From Xanthobacteraceae bacterium (GTDB taxonomy: Bacteria > Pseudomonadota > Alphaproteobacteria > Rhizobiales > Xanthobacteraceae): 53,021 nucleotides of DNA. The stretch covers positions 1 to 53,021 of the forward strand of contig JAIESR010000051.1 of the NCBI GenBank assembly GCA_019745775.1, given 5' to 3'. Position numbers and translations under genes: made by a program. Positions 23,756-31,177 of the stretch are shown piece by piece. Under the pieces are notes generated by a model. The model was not told the origin of the DNA and did no database searches. It worked only from the letters and a program-made list of their open reading frames with translations. The number at the start of each line of letters is the position of its first letter. Positions within the stretch are counted from its first letter, which is position 1.

Positions 23756-24561
23756 CGCGGCCTCCATCGACCCTGGCGCACAACACCAACTACGTGGCCA
23801 GTGCGCGCATCAATGAATGTGACTGTAGGATTCCCCAACTCTCGAGCAACATGGCCTAGCACCCTTCTACAGCCAGAGCAGGTCCTCCCGTCCACAAAGA
23901 CGTCAAGAGTGCGCCCCGCGAGAGTTCCACCGTTTTCCCGCGCGGCCCGCAACAGCAGATTGGTTTCGGCGTGGAATAGAGCGTCGAGAGGCCATTGTCC
24001 GAGGGCGCGCCCTGTCGTTTGGTGGGGAAATCTCCGCACGACAATAGCGCGCAGTCGATATGCCTCCGCATTGTCGATGGCCGTCCAGTCGCCATGGTCG
24101 GAGCTTGTACCATGAAACTCCCGCCCATCGATTGTTGTAACCGCCACCGTTACCTTGTCCGGGTCGTGATGGCCGAACAGGTCCCACTTTGCCAGTTCGC
24201 GAAGCACGGCTTCGATCAGCTTTCGCGCGAGGAAAAGCGCCAACCTGCGTGGATCAAGCGGCGGTGGCTCGCCGGCTGCGAGTTGAAGAGCACGTCGTAG
24301 ACGTTCGCGAGGATCACCGGCCCACCGATCATCCTCGGTCCACTGACCGCCGTCTGAGTGACCGGCCGGCACGCGCGGCTGGTTTGGGTCGTAACCGCCG
24401 CGGCGTCGGCCATGCACGCCCCCGTGCGGAGCTTCCGCACCGTGGGTCCCGCGCATCAGTTCTTCGATTGTGAGCCCTTGCAGGCTCGCCCGGATCGCGT
24501 CGCCTCTGGCCTTCCACTGCTCCGGGGTGAGAGTTCTTCGTCCAACAAATGGATCACGCAT
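23752..24561 (-). CDS. deaminase-fold toxin (polymorphic toxin type)
   Basis: 269 aa from the ATG at 24561 (a GTG at 24597 is an alternative; neither has a strong ribosome site). Seen: an N-terminal region without signal peptide, a linker DPNQPRVPAG (58-67) plus DGGQWT (70-75), and a C-terminal domain (about 135-269) with the zinc pair of cytidine-deaminase folds: H197-A-E199 and C228-S-G-C231. HAE supplies one zinc ligand and the catalytic Glu; CxxC supplies two more. Known: many secreted bacterial toxins use this fold on DNA, RNA or nucleotides. The subfamily (DddA-like or other) cannot be decided by eye. No secretion domain (PAAR, VgrG, LXG, RHS) is attached or near. The overlapping Imm1-like gene supports a toxin role. 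Confidence 0.72.
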   Translation of the reverse strand: MRDPFVGRRTLTPEQWKARGDAIRASLQGLTIEELMRGTHGAEAPHGGVHGRRRGGYDPNQPRVPAGHSDGGQWTEDDRWAGDPRERLRRALQLAAGEPPPLDPRRLALFLARKLIEAVLRELAKWDLFGHHDPDKVTVAVTTIDGREFHGTSSDHGDWTAIDNAEAYRLRAIVVRRFPHQTTGRALGQWPLDALFHAETNLLLRAARENGGTLAGRTLDVFVDGRTCSGCRRVLGHVARELGNPTVTFIDARTGHVVGVVRQGRWRPR

Positions 24562-24691
24562 CAATATGAGCTTTCTAAGGTGGAGTAGGATTTGCACCCT
24601 AGGCTCTTTTGGCTACCGATGCAAGGAATATTTCCCTAATACAACGAATGCGATTGCGCAAGCAGAATTGGCGCGCGGCCGGAGCGCGGCG

Positions 24692-24732
24692 CCATGCTTC
24701 GAGACGGCGCTTCGCGCCTCCTCAGCATGAGG
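24692..24732. repeat. interspersed repeat, copy 1
   Basis: catgcttcgagacggcgc ... cctcctcagcatgagg; near-identical in sequence to the right arm of the element at 25632-25731. Lies in the 196-bp gap between the toxin gene and the FAH-family gene. Confidence 0.7.
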
Positions 24733-24757
24733 ACCGGAAGAAAAGCGGCCGCGGAAA

Positions 24758-25603
24758 TTACGTCTCGTCCACGATCTTGTTTCGCAGCGTGCCGATCCCC
24801 GAGATCTCGATCTCCAGCACGTCGCCGGCCTTCATCCACACCGGCGGGTTCTGCTTGGCGCCGATCCCGTCGGGCGTGCCGGTGGCGATGATGTCGCCGG
24901 GCGCGAGCGGCGTGAACACCGAGCAGAACGCGATGATCGCCGGGATCGAGTGGATCAGCATGTCGGTGCCGGAGCGCTGCATCTCCCTGCCGTTAAGGCG
25001 CGTCACCAGCGTGAGCCTGGTCGGGTCGGGGATCTCGTCCGCCGTCACCATCCAGGGGCCGAGCGGGCTCGAGCGCAGGAAGTTCTTGGCTGCGACCAGC
25101 GAGTACTTGGTGAAGTCGCGCACCGAGCCGTCGCAGTAGCAGGTGTAGCCGGCGACGTGCTTGAGCGCGTCGGTGGCGTCGATGTGGCGGCCGCCCTTGC
25201 CGATCACCAGCGCGAGCTCGCCCTCGAAGTCGAAGCTCGTCGACGCTTTCGGCCGCAGCATCTCGCCTTCATGCGCCTCCAGCGTGTTGACGAACTTGGT
25301 GAAGATGTTCGGCAGCTTCGGCGCCTCGGTGCCGTGCTCGGCGGCGTGGGACTTGTAGTTGATGCCGACGCAGAGGATTTTTTCCGGATTGGGGATCACC
25401 GGCAGGAACTTGATGTCGGAGAGCTTGCGATCCGGCTGCGCCTGCGAAGCCGCCTCTTGGATGCGCGGCAGGAGCCCGCCGGCGAGCGCCTCGCGCAGCG
25501 AGGCGGCATGCCCGCCGAAGCGCTCGTTCATGGTGATGACGCCGTCGCCGGCGACGACGCCGTAACACGCCTTGCCGTCCGCGATGTAGCTTGCGAGTTT
25601 CAT
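24758..25603 (-). CDS. fumarylacetoacetate hydrolase family protein
   Basis: 281 aa, cytoplasmic. Seen: an N-terminal cap and the FAH core with KILCVGINYKSHAAEHG, the metal-ligand stretch FDFEGELALVIG (two Glu), a later Asp in CYCDGSVRDF, and TGTPDGIG near the end, all typical of Mg-dependent FAH-superfamily hydrolases, hydratases and decarboxylases acting on 2-oxo acids with C-C bonds. AAGGA ribosome site at 25603. Second-last step enzymes of aromatic meta-cleavage or gentisate-type routes belong here. It sits downstream of the aldolase gene on the same strand with a repeat in between; a second FAH gene lies at 27727. Confidence 0.88.
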   Translation of the reverse strand: MKLASYIADGKACYGVVAGDGVITMNERFGGHAASLREALAGGLLPRIQEAASQAQPDRKLSDIKFLPVIPNPEKILCVGINYKSHAAEHGTEAPKLPNIFTKFVNTLEAHEGEMLRPKASTSFDFEGELALVIGKGGRHIDATDALKHVAGYTCYCDGSVRDFTKYSLVAAKNFLRSSPLGPWMVTADEIPDPTRLTLVTRLNGREMQRSGTDMLIHSIPAIIAFCSVFTPLAPGDIIATGTPDGIGAKQNPPVWMKAGDVLEIEISGIGTLRNKIVDET

Positions 25604-25631
25604 CTGTCGATCCTTCTTTCAGCCTCGCCCC

Positions 25632-25731
25632 GCCTCATCCTGAGGAGCGCCGAAGGCGCGTCTCGAAGGATGCAGGCGGCCCGGGCGGCCCCATGGTTCG
25701 AGACGGCGCTTCGCGCCTCCTCACCATGAGG
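25632..25731. repeat. interspersed repeat, copies 2 and 3 (inverted pair)
   Basis: cctcatcctgaggagcgcc (from 25633) and its inverted counterpart ggcgcttcgcgcctcctcaccatgagg (ending 25731) form a large imperfect palindrome. The right arm matches the copy at 24692. Confidence 0.75.
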
Positions 25732-25748
25732 CCGAGAGAGATGCGTTT

Positions 25749-26537
25749 CTACTTCTTATGGTCGTGCTTGTGGTCGTGCACGTGCACCGGGCCGCCGTCC
25801 GGCCGCGACAGCATGTGGCCGCAGCCGGCCTTGTTCGCCCAGTATTCCCAGGCGCGCCAGGTCTCGGTCGAATAGGGGCTGTAGCCGCGGTTGCGGGCGT
25901 CGATCTCGCCTTGCCGCAGATACTTGATGTCGCCGCCGAGCTGCCGGGCGCGCATCAGCGCGCGGGCGTTGCGCGGCAGGTAGACCGACACGCGCACCAC
26001 TTCGATCAGCGATTTCGCTGCCGAGGCGAAGCCGTGGCCGCGCATCAGCGCGACCGGGTTGCCGTCCATCGCCTTGGCGAGATCGCGACCCTGATCCACG
26101 TTGGTCACGAGCAGGTTGGTGTCGCCGAACTTGTCGGCGATGTCCCACACCGGCACGTTCGGGCCGATGAAGCTGCCGGAATGGATCACCGGCTTGAGCG
26201 GCGTGCCCGTCGCGATGCCGAACGGCAGGATGTCCTCGGCGTGGGCGTGCACGGTCGCGTTCACGTCCGGGTACTTCTCCATGATCGCCGCGTGGATGAA
26301 TCGCTCCAGATACGGCGAGCGTTTCTCGTTCTTGTCCACCGGCTGGCCGTCCATGCCGAATTCCATGATGTCGTCCTTCTCGATCAGCTCGGGCGCGAGC
26401 GAGCGCGAGAGGAAGAACGTCTTCGGATTGTTCGGGTTGCGGACGGCGACATGGCCATAGGCGTCGACCACGTCCTCCTTGGCCAGGATGCGGTTGGCGA
26501 TGACGAGGTCTTTGATCAGGGCGTCGAGATTGCTCAT
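25749..26537 (-). CDS. class II aldolase/adducin family protein with His-rich tail
   Basis: 262 aa, cytoplasmic. Seen: GHVAVRNP near residue 28, the zinc-ligand motif V-H-A-H-A-E-D around residue 100, MRGHGF (third His) around 165, as in fuculose-phosphate aldolase and related decarboxylases. The extreme C-terminus is HVHDHKHDHKK, an unusual His-rich tail that could bind metal. Family reactions are retro-aldol cleavages or decarboxylations of hydroxy-oxo acids. It is 58 bp downstream of the phthalate-decarboxylase-like gene and probably co-transcribed with it. Confidence 0.85.
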   Translation of the reverse strand: MSNLDALIKDLVIANRILAKEDVVDAYGHVAVRNPNNPKTFFLSRSLAPELIEKDDIMEFGMDGQPVDKNEKRSPYLERFIHAAIMEKYPDVNATVHAHAEDILPFGIATGTPLKPVIHSGSFIGPNVPVWDIADKFGDTNLLVTNVDQGRDLAKAMDGNPVALMRGHGFASAAKSLIEVVRVSVYLPRNARALMRARQLGGDIKYLRQGEIDARNRGYSPYSTETWRAWEYWANKAGCGHMLSRPDGGPVHVHDHKHDHKK

Positions 26538-26595
26538 GGTCGGAAAATCCTGGCGTGAGTCTTGGCGTTTCCAGTTTCAGCCTGTTGTTGCGCGC

Positions 26596-27585
26596 TCAGT
26601 AGTGGGTCGCGCCCCAGTGCGGCACGAACAGCTCTTCGAGCGTCGGCTTCCAGTCGGTGAGGTGCTGGTCCTGGAGGTACTGCACCAGCGCCTCGAGCGT
26701 CGGGCGATTCGCCTCGACGCCGTAGGGCCAGGGATCGCCGCCGAAATATTGGTGGATCTCGTCGATGTCGCGCGGCAGCCATGGCAGCATGTAACGCAGC
26801 GCCCGCTCGTTATACATGCGCTCGAGCGCGATCTCCTTGGCGCGCTGGAACGCGTTGTAGAGGCTCGTCGCGACGAACGGATACTTCTCGTAGACCGACT
26901 TCTTGATCGCGACGAGATGCATGATCGGAAAGATCTTGGTGCGCTTGTAGTGGTCGCGCTCGCGTTCGACGAAGTCGGGGAACAGCCGCCCGATATTGGG
27001 ATTGGTGCGGAACGACTCCGGCATGCTGGTGCCGATGGTGGCGTCGACCACGCCCTCCTGAAGCAGCTCGTCGAGCGACTTGTTCGGCGGCCCCTGCTCG
27101 ATCTTCACCGGCTTGAGCAGCGGCAGCACGACCGGCGAGCCATGCGCGCCCTTGGTGTTGATCGCGCCCTGCACCCAGGTGCATTTCGAGAAATCGACGC
27201 CGTGATCGTGCTGGAGGATGCCGCGGATGAAGATCGCGGCGGTCATGGTGTAGAGCGCAACGCCGATGCGCTTGCCCTCGAGGTCTTTCGGCTTGCTGAT
27301 GATCTTCTTGTTGATGCCGATGTGGGAGTGGCGGAAGGTGCGCGAGGGGAACACCGGGATGGCGACGAAATTGCACTGCTTGTTGGCGTAGCGCTGGACG
27401 TATTCGGAGCTCGAATACTCGGCGACGTCGAACTCCTCGCCGCCCGACATGCGGTCGAAGATCGGACGCGGCTGCTCGATGCGGATGAAGTTGAGATCGA
27501 TGCCGTCCGGCTTCACCTCCCCGGTGTAGATCGGCTGCATGCGGTCGTACAAAGCGGACGCAAACGTAAGCTGCAGATTGGCCAT
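26596..27585 (-). CDS. 4,5-dihydroxyphthalate decarboxylase-like protein
   Basis: 329 aa. Start at 27585 (MANLQLTFAS). Seen: no signal peptide, a periplasmic-binding-protein type II fold pattern, and stretches matching the Pht5 family as I know it: ASALYDRMQPIYTGEVKPDG, EYSSSEYVQRY, IPVFPSRTFRHSHI, IGVALYTMTAAIFIRG. Family knowledge: Pht5-type enzymes remove a carboxylate from 4,5-dihydroxyphthalate without cofactor and share the fold of NMT1-type binding proteins, so a binding role cannot be excluded. Neighbours on both sides (aldolase, FAH hydrolases) support a catabolic function. Confidence 0.8.
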   Translation of the reverse strand: MANLQLTFASALYDRMQPIYTGEVKPDGIDLNFIRIEQPRPIFDRMSGGEEFDVAEYSSSEYVQRYANKQCNFVAIPVFPSRTFRHSHIGINKKIISKPKDLEGKRIGVALYTMTAAIFIRGILQHDHGVDFSKCTWVQGAINTKGAHGSPVVLPLLKPVKIEQGPPNKSLDELLQEGVVDATIGTSMPESFRTNPNIGRLFPDFVERERDHYKRTKIFPIMHLVAIKKSVYEKYPFVATSLYNAFQRAKEIALERMYNERALRYMLPWLPRDIDEIHQYFGGDPWPYGVEANRPTLEALVQYLQDQHLTDWKPTLEELFVPHWGATHY

Positions 27586-27726
27586 TGGACGCTGAAACCC
27601 CCGGGTCGCACTGGAACGTTGCGCGTGGGTTAGCACGCCCGCGCGGGGGAAGGAAATAGCGGGCGCCGCCGCTGGAATGCCAAAAGCGTGGTTACGCGCG
27701 TCTTTGCTTGCCGTGGCGGCGCGACG

Positions 27727-28593
27727 TTACGCCTCGTCCGCCACGGTGTTCCTCAGCACGCCGATCTCCGGCACCGCGACCTCGACCACGTCGCCGGGCT
27801 TCAGCCAGGCCGGCGGCTTCTGGTGACCGCCAGCGCCGGTCGGCGTGCCGGTCCAGATCAGGTCCCCGGGCTTGAGCGTCGCGAAGGTCGAAATGTAGTT
27901 GATCAGCCAGGCGAAGCCCCAGGTCAGGCGGTCGGTGGTGTCGTCCTGCCGCAGCGCGCCGTTCACCTTGGTGGTGACGCGCAGCGGCTTGGCCGGATCG
28001 AGCTCGTCCGCCGGCACGATCCAGGGACCGAGGCTGCCGGAATTGTCGAAGTTCTTGCCCTGGGTGACGTTGAGCGTGCCGTGGCGCAGCCAGTCGCGCA
28101 CGCTGCCTTCGTTGCCGAGCGTCAGCCCGCCGATGAACGACAGCGCCTTGTCCTGCGGGATATGGCGGCCTTCCTTGCCGATCACCAGGACAATCTCGCC
28201 TTCGTAGTCGAACTGCTCGGAGACCTTCGGGCGCACGATCGGCTGATCGGTGCCGACCAGCGAGGTCGGGACGCGCATGAACAGGTTCGGATATTTCTGC
28301 GGCGGACGCACCGGGCCGTCCTTATATTCGGCGCCGCGGTCCGGGTAGTTGATCCCGACGCAGATGTTCTTCTCCGGCTGCGGGATCGGCGGCAGCATGG
28401 TGACGTCCCCGAGCTGATAGTCGGCGGCGCCGGTGGCGGCCGCCCTCGCCTCGCCTACCGCCTGCGCGCGCAAGAGGTCGCGCAGCGTCGGGTATTTCGT
28501 GAGCTTCCTGCCGAGGTCGACGATACCCTGGTCGGTCACCGCGCCATAACTGTCGCGGCCGTTCACTGTGAAAGATGCCAAACGCAACGCCAT
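27727..28593 (-). CDS. fumarylacetoacetate hydrolase family protein
   Basis: 288 aa, cytoplasmic. Start at 28593 with GGAGGG upstream. Seen: KNICVGINYPDRGAEY, the metal site FDYEGEIVLVIGKEGRHI, a conserved GSVRDWLRHG and WTGTPTGAG near the end. It is clearly a paralog of the protein at 24758 but divergent, so the two probably act on different oxo-acids. First gene in the minus-strand run 28593 to 24758 (FAH, Pht5-like, aldolase, FAH). Confidence 0.88.
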   Translation of the reverse strand: MALRLASFTVNGRDSYGAVTDQGIVDLGRKLTKYPTLRDLLRAQAVGEARAAATGAADYQLGDVTMLPPIPQPEKNICVGINYPDRGAEYKDGPVRPPQKYPNLFMRVPTSLVGTDQPIVRPKVSEQFDYEGEIVLVIGKEGRHIPQDKALSFIGGLTLGNEGSVRDWLRHGTLNVTQGKNFDNSGSLGPWIVPADELDPAKPLRVTTKVNGALRQDDTTDRLTWGFAWLINYISTFATLKPGDLIWTGTPTGAGGHQKPPAWLKPGDVVEVAVPEIGVLRNTVADEA

Positions 28594-28603
28594 GCCCAAC
28601 CCT

Positions 28604-28730
28604 CCGTCATGGCCGGGCCATAGCCCGTCGAAGACGGGCGTCAACGCCCTTATGGTCCCGGCCATCCACGTCTTTGTCGGCGTTTGTTATTAGACGTGGA
28701 TGCCCGGCACAAGGCCGGGCATGACGACGG
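28604..28730. repeat. palindromic intergenic repeat
   Basis: cgtcatggccgggcca...gtcccggccatccacgtc and tagacgtggatgcccggc...gccgggcatgacg: nested inverted arms. It lies between the divergent genes at 28593 and 28812. A common rhizobial repeat type by appearance. Confidence 0.8.
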
Positions 28731-28811
28731 AAAGGTCGCGCTGAACTGCGCTTGCGCACGATCCCGGGCACGCTACAAAGGCTGCCGAAAGCCGCCGAGG
28801 GAGCAGAAAAA

Positions 28812-29873
28812 ATGACCAAAGTCCGCGAGTTCATGACCGGCTGGGAAAGCCCGGACACCCACCAGATGATCCCGCTGGTCTGGAGCGACCGGAACAAGGA
28901 GGGCCTGCGCGGCGTCGCCAAGGGCAAGCGCTTCACCCCGAAGCTGCGCCCGTTCGACATGCTGAGCGAGCCGAACCAGCGGCTGAAGATGTTCGAGAGC
29001 GCGGACGTGCGCGTGATCGTCGAGAGCGTCAACGGCACGCAGCATTTCCGCCGCAACAGCGATTTCGACGAGGTGCTGATCCAGTTCTGCGGCACCAGCC
29101 ACGTCGAGAGCGAGTTCGGCAAGTTCGATCTCACGATGGGCGACGTGCTGGTGATCCCGGGCGGCGTCTCCTACCGCTCGACCGGCGCCGGCGATTGCCT
29201 GCGCATGGTGCTCAACCTGCACGAGCCGGTGTTCAAGGTATTCGACGAGAAGGACTACACCAGCGAAACGACCTACACGATGAAGCGCTTGAACGGCCCG
29301 AACTGGTCGGCGCCGCCGGCGCCGCCCTCGAACGCCAAGGTGATCGAGAAGCTCTACATCTGGGACGAAGACCCCGAGGACGCGACCATCATCGAACGCG
29401 ACTACAGCGATCTCGTCGGCGTCTCCAGCATCAAGTCGAAGGAGAACATCGTCAAGAAGGTGCGCGCCTTCGACATCTTCAACGAGATCACCGGCAAGGC
29501 CGCGGGGCCGAAGATCGTGGAGTCGCCGCACTGCCTGATCGACAGCTACAACACCGTCGGCGACCAGTGGGCGTTCCACCGCGCGCTGCGTTCCGAGGAG
29601 TTCGCGCTGCAGTTCCAGGGCACCGGCGACAACATGTCGGAATACGAGCACAAGACACCGACCAGACCCGGCGACGTGATGCTGGTGCCGATCGGCATCG
29701 GCCACTGCATCGAGAACTGCTCGAAGGATTTCCGCCGCCTGGTGATCTACTCGAAGCAGCGGCTGAACGTGCTGGTCTCGCCGGCGATGCACCTCACCGA
29801 GTCGACGTTCGAGACCAAGGAAACCGTGCACAAGCCGGCGAAGTGGCACGCCGAAGTCGCGGCGATGGCGTAA
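28812..29873 (+). CDS. bicupin protein, homogentisate-dioxygenase-like
   Basis: 353 aa, cytoplasmic. Start at 28812 behind gaggga. Seen: two related cupin halves. The first has HFRRNSDFDEVLIQFCGTSHVE and MGDVLVIPGGVSYR, resembling the HRNxDxDE segment of homogentisate 1,2-dioxygenases; the second has WAFHRALRSEEFALQFQGTGD and PGDVMLVPIGIGHCIEN. The family is a dioxygenase-like, mostly uncharacterised one; the Fe ligands of homogentisate dioxygenase cannot all be matched by eye. It is divergent from the FAH gene at 27727, so the two may share a regulator; an alpha/beta hydrolase gene follows. Confidence 0.72.
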   Translation: MTKVREFMTGWESPDTHQMIPLVWSDRNKEGLRGVAKGKRFTPKLRPFDMLSEPNQRLKMFESADVRVIVESVNGTQHFRRNSDFDEVLIQFCGTSHVESEFGKFDLTMGDVLVIPGGVSYRSTGAGDCLRMVLNLHEPVFKVFDEKDYTSETTYTMKRLNGPNWSAPPAPPSNAKVIEKLYIWDEDPEDATIIERDYSDLVGVSSIKSKENIVKKVRAFDIFNEITGKAAGPKIVESPHCLIDSYNTVGDQWAFHRALRSEEFALQFQGTGDNMSEYEHKTPTRPGDVMLVPIGIGHCIENCSKDFRRLVIYSKQRLNVLVSPAMHLTESTFETKETVHKPAKWHAEVAAMA

Positions 29874-29885
29874 CGTCGACGACTT

Positions 29886-30033
29886 CGTAGGGTGGGCAAA
29901 GGCGCAGAGAAGGGCCTTTTATTTGTGGCAGGACGTGGCGCGCCGTGCCCACCAAAACATCGCGACGTTAGGCTCGATCATGGTGGGCACGCTTTGCTCC
30001 GCTGGCGCGGAGCTAAGCTTTGCCCACCCTACG
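29886..30033. repeat. palindromic intergenic repeat
   Basis: Perfect 16-bp inverted arms CGTAGGGTGGGCAAAG (29886-29901) and CTTTGCCCACCCTACG (30018-30033), with further internal inverted segments (gtgcccacc / ggtgggcac). Typical Bradyrhizobium-style repeat between the bicupin and hydrolase genes. Confidence 0.85.
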
Positions 30034-30059
30034 GCGTCACAGAGTTGTTGAGGAAACCA

Positions 30060-30950
30060 ATGTCCGACGAGTCGATCACCTTCACCTCCAAGGGCCTCAA
30101 GCTCGTCGGCAACATCCAGTTACCTGCGGGCATGGAACGCGGCGAGAAGCGGCCCGCGTTCATCGTGCTGCACGGCTTCGGCTCGACCCGGCATGCCGGC
30201 AACGTCAAGCAGCCCTGCGCGCTGCTCGACAAGCTCGGCTACGCCACCATGCGCTTCGACATGCCGGGCTGCGGCGACAGCGAAGGCCCGCGCGGCCGGC
30301 TGATCTGCCTCGACCAGGTGCAGGCGACCTCGGACGCGCTCACGACGCTGTCCCAGCATCCGAATGTCGACGGCGCGCGCATCGCCGTGCTCGGCTCGAG
30401 CTTCGGCGCCGCGGTCGCGGTCTATTGCGGCGGCGTCGACAAGCGCGTGGCGGCGGTGGTGTCGGCGTCCGGCTGGGGCCACGGCGAGCGCAAATTCCAG
30501 AAGCAGCATCCGACGCCGGAAGGCTACGCCAAGTTCACCGCCATGCTGGCGGAAGGCAAGGCGCACCGCGCGCGCACCGGCGAGCCGCTGATGGTGCCGC
30601 GCTACGACATCGTGCCGATCCCGGAGCATCTGCGCGGCCACGTGCTGCCGGGCTCGATCCAGATGTTCGAGGCCGACACCGCGCAGAGCATGTTCGATTT
30701 CCAGGCCAATAGCGTGATCGGCAACATCGCGCCGCGGCCGGTGCTGCTCTTGCACTCGTCCGACGATCACGTCACGCCGGTCGAGCAGTCGATCGAGCTG
30801 TTCGCGCACGCTAGCCAGCCGGCGGAGATGCATCTGTTCGCCGACACCGACCACTTCATGTTCGCGGAGGGCAACACCCGCGTGCATCACGTGGTGCAGA
30901 ACTGGCTGACGCGGTACTTCCCGGCGGGTGCGAAGCAGGTGGCGGCGTAG
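30060..30950 (+). CDS. alpha/beta hydrolase (dienelactone-hydrolase/serine aminopeptidase-like)
   Basis: 296 aa, cytoplasmic. Seen: VLHGFGSTR oxyanion region, MRFDMPGCGDSEGPRG, nucleophile elbow LGSSFGAAVAV, acid Asp in HSSDDHVTPVEQ and His in TDHFMFAEG, a complete catalytic set. Start at 30060; the upstream stretch is repeat sequence. Its position after the bicupin gene suggests hydrolysis of a ring-cleavage or ester intermediate. Confidence 0.83.
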   Translation: MSDESITFTSKGLKLVGNIQLPAGMERGEKRPAFIVLHGFGSTRHAGNVKQPCALLDKLGYATMRFDMPGCGDSEGPRGRLICLDQVQATSDALTTLSQHPNVDGARIAVLGSSFGAAVAVYCGGVDKRVAAVVSASGWGHGERKFQKQHPTPEGYAKFTAMLAEGKAHRARTGEPLMVPRYDIVPIPEHLRGHVLPGSIQMFEADTAQSMFDFQANSVIGNIAPRPVLLLHSSDDHVTPVEQSIELFAHASQPAEMHLFADTDHFMFAEGNTRVHHVVQNWLTRYFPAGAKQVAA

Positions 30951-30972
30951 GCTCGCGCCAGGGGCTCGGTGC

Positions 30973-31099
30973 GCTCCCTCTCCCCGCTTGCGGGGAGAGG
31001 GTCGGGGTGAGGGGGACTCACCGCGAGCGCGTTCTGTCGATAGCCCCCCTCACCCGGACCGCTGCGCGGTCCGACCTCTCCCTGCAAGCGGGGAGAGGT
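30973..31099. repeat. G/C-run palindromic repeat
   Basis: ctccctctccccgcttgcggggagaggg at the left and cctctccctgcaagcggggagagg at the right form inverted hairpins, with cggaccgctgcgcggtccg between. Same family as 15541-15660 and the imuB insertions. It ends only 35 bp before the LexA box of the helicase gene. Confidence 0.82.
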
Positions 31100-31133
31100 G
31101 ACGGAGCATGCGGCTGGGTGGCGGCTTGACCTT

Positions 31134-31148
31134 GTTCACTTTTTGTTC
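31134..31148 (+). promoter_or_regulatory. LexA box of the helicase gene
   Basis: GTTCACTTTTTGTTC: GTTC-N7-GTTC, the exact alphaproteobacterial LexA operator, 29 bp before the ATG at 31178. An AT-rich catataaa (31155-31162) just downstream could be the -10, so LexA would occlude the promoter. Confidence 0.82.
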
Positions 31149-31177
31149 TTATCTCATATAAACCCGCTGAGACCCGC

